A DNA stretch of 6,139 nt, taken from assembly GCA_017861355.1 (NCBI GenBank), contig JAGFXQ010000215.1:1-6139 (forward strand). Direction: 5' to 3'. Below the pieces are notes generated by a model, which made no database searches, was not told the origin of the DNA, and saw only the letters and a list, made by a program, of their open reading frames with translations. Shown piece after piece: positions 4,867 through 6,139 of the stretch. The translations under genes and the position numbers were made by a program. The stretch is from Bacillota bacterium. GTDB taxonomy: Bacteria > Bacillota > Clostridia > Lachnospirales > Lachnospiraceae. How positions within the stretch are numbered: position 1 is the first letter of the stretch; every line of letters begins with the position of its first letter.

Positions 4867-6139
4867 ATGGAAAATTCACAAAATAGAAGCAGATGGATCA
4901 TTTTAATTATCGTTATAACATCAACCTTTATGTCGACCTTGGATGGAAGCATTGTCAATGTTGCCCTTCCAAAGATGGCTATCGCATTAGGTGTAACAAC
5001 CTCCACGATTCAGTTGGTGGTGACCAGTTATTTAATTATTATTGCCGGAACGGTATTAATCTTTGGCAGATTAGGAGATATCCTTGGCAAGACTAAGATG
5101 TTTAAGTTTGGTCTGGGTTTATTTACTTTGGGGTCCTTATTATGTGGTATCACAGGTTCTTTTCCGGTATTAATTATAGCAAGAGTAATACAAGCAATCG
5201 GTGCTGCCGGAACTATGGCGAATAGTCAAGGTATCATAACTGAGGTGTTCCCTACAAATGAAAGAGGAAAGGCCCTAGGTCTCACCGGGACTGCCGTCGC
5301 ATTAGGCTCCTTAGTCGGCCCCGGGCTTGGTGGACTTATCGTTGGCAGCTCCCGATGGGAGTTTATATTTCTTATCAATGTACCAATTGGTTTATTATCA
5401 TTATTCTTTTCCCTAAAGCTATTACCAATAGGCCATACGTCAGCAAGAGGCAGGCTGGACGGAATCGGTGCCATCCTATTTATGTTCTTCGTAATACCTT
5501 TGTTTGTTGCGTTAAGCCAGGGCCTCAGCCGTGGTTTTACCGACCCTTATATATTATTCGGCTTTGCCGTTTCCGCTATTTCCTTTATCACTTTTATTTT
5601 GGTAGAAAGGAAAAGAGAAGATCCTTTACTCCAATTGAAAATATTTGAAAACAAACTGTTTTCATTGAGTATATTCTGTGGTTACATCACCTTTGTAGCA
5701 ATCTTCTGCAGTAATATTATTCAGCCCTTTTACCTTCAGAATGTAATGGCTTTTTCTCCACAGCAAACCGGCTTAATACTTATGATTTATCCGTTGATTC
5801 TTACGGTTGTTGCACCAATTAGCGGATCGTTATCGGATAAGATCGGATCCGAGATATTAACCTTTATCGGATTGGTACTGGTCAGCCTTGGGTTACTATT
5901 CATGTCATCATTAAGCGAACATTCCACTGTATTAAGTCTCGTTTTATTCTCCGCTACCATGTCGGTTGGTATGGGTTTATTCCAGTCACCGAATAATTCA
6001 TTGATTATGTCAACGGTTGCAAGGGATAAGCTCGGGATTGCAGGAAGCATAAATGCACTAATCCGGAATCTGGGTATGGTAAGCGGTATCGCATTAGCCA
6101 CAACCCTTCTGTATAGTAGAATGAGTTCTAAAATCGGAT
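4867..6139 (+). CDS. DHA2-type MFS multidrug exporter, partial (C-terminus beyond right edge)
   Basis: The frame stays open from ATG 4867 to the window end, giving 424 residues. It is a proton-driven inner-membrane exporter of the 14-helix drug:H+ antiporter branch, normally about 460-500 residues or more, so the last one or two helices are missing. The first helix (about 11-33) carries TLDGSIVNVALP (24-35), the D1 motif typical of DHA2. GRLGDILGKTKMF (67-79) is motif A in the loop after helix 2. ARVIQAIGAAG (105-115), with R106, is motif B in helix 4. GSLVGPGLGGLIVG (147-160) is motif C, the antiporter motif of helix 5. Many further hydrophobic segments follow. QPFYLQNV in the second half is also typical of the EmrB/QacA branch. 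The gene is in an operon with marR, so it probably exports a compound sensed by that repressor. Substrate not predictable. Confidence 0.93.
   Translation, partial: MENSQNRSRWIILIIVITSTFMSTLDGSIVNVALPKMAIALGVTTSTIQLVVTSYLIIIAGTVLIFGRLGDILGKTKMFKFGLGLFTLGSLLCGITGSFPVLIIARVIQAIGAAGTMANSQGIITEVFPTNERGKALGLTGTAVALGSLVGPGLGGLIVGSSRWEFIFLINVPIGLLSLFFSLKLLPIGHTSARGRLDGIGAILFMFFVIPLFVALSQGLSRGFTDPYILFGFAVSAISFITFILVERKREDPLLQLKIFENKLFSLSIFCGYITFVAIFCSNIIQPFYLQNVMAFSPQQTGLILMIYPLILTVVAPISGSLSDKIGSEILTFIGLVLVSLGLLFMSSLSEHSTVLSLVLFSATMSVGMGLFQSPNNSLIMSTVARDKLGIAGSINALIRNLGMVSGIALATTLLYSRMSSKIG

Noticed and set aside
4893..5648. Plus-strand frames at 4893-5096 and 5355-5648 and a minus frame at 5226-5474
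   Set aside because: They overlap the exporter frame that starts at 4867 and carries all the DHA2 motifs, so they are shadows.
5787..6101. Minus-strand open frame of 104 codons
   Set aside because: Antisense to the hydrophobic exporter sequence; no ribosome site or known family.
1..6139. CRISPR array, tRNA/rRNA gene, insertion sequence, phage or toxin-antitoxin genes
   Set aside because: No regularly spaced repeats, RNA gene signatures, transposase motifs or terminal inverted repeats were seen on either strand.

Overview
The window reads as chromosomal DNA of a low-GC Gram-positive bacterium. The signs are strong AGGAGG-type ribosome binding sites, a TTG start, sigma-A-type promoters (TTGACA/TATAAT with 17-bp spacers) and AT-leaning codon use. 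A Clostridia/Lachnospiraceae-type host is my inference from overall gene style; no marker gene here proves it.

Layout. Two transcription units diverge from a 197-bp intergenic region (4222-4418). Leftward, on the minus strand, lies a sugar-catabolic unit: a cytosolic GH38-type alpha-mannosidase-like enzyme (4221-1771), a 141-bp gap holding a strand-specific RNA hairpin and an operator-like repeat, a ROK-family sugar kinase-like protein (1629-703), and a GntR/HutC-family regulator with a UTRA ligand domain (699 to beyond the left edge). Rightward, on the plus strand, lies a short MarR-type regulator (4419-4853, TTG start). Thirteen bases later comes a DHA2-type major facilitator superfamily drug exporter (4867 to beyond the right edge). 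The exporter is open to the window end and has not finished.

Regulation. The divergent region can be read almost base by base. The mannosidase promoter is TTGACA-17-TACGAT on the minus strand. A 16-bp perfect palindrome made of two tandem GTTATAAC units lies just downstream of the predicted start, where a repressor would block transcription; the GntR protein is the obvious candidate. The marR promoter is TTGACT-17-TATAAT. Two copies of the palindrome TTGACTAGTCAA, 33 bp centre to centre, cover its -35 and its start site. This is a textbook arrangement for MarR autorepression.

How the genes work together. The left unit resembles known GntR-controlled GH38 loci (for example mngR-mngA-mngB of E. 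coli) and GH38-plus-ROK mannoside loci of Firmicutes. The enzyme would cleave an imported mannoside or similar glycoside in the cytoplasm, the ROK protein would phosphorylate the sugar or sense it, and the GntR protein would respond to substrate or product. No importer is visible in the window. The right unit is a stand-alone MarR/efflux pair with no evident functional link to the left unit. I found no CRISPR array, tRNA, rRNA, insertion sequence or clearly undescribed system. The most interesting signals are the regulatory repeats, the hairpin ahead of the ROK gene, and the loss of the zinc site in the ROK protein.
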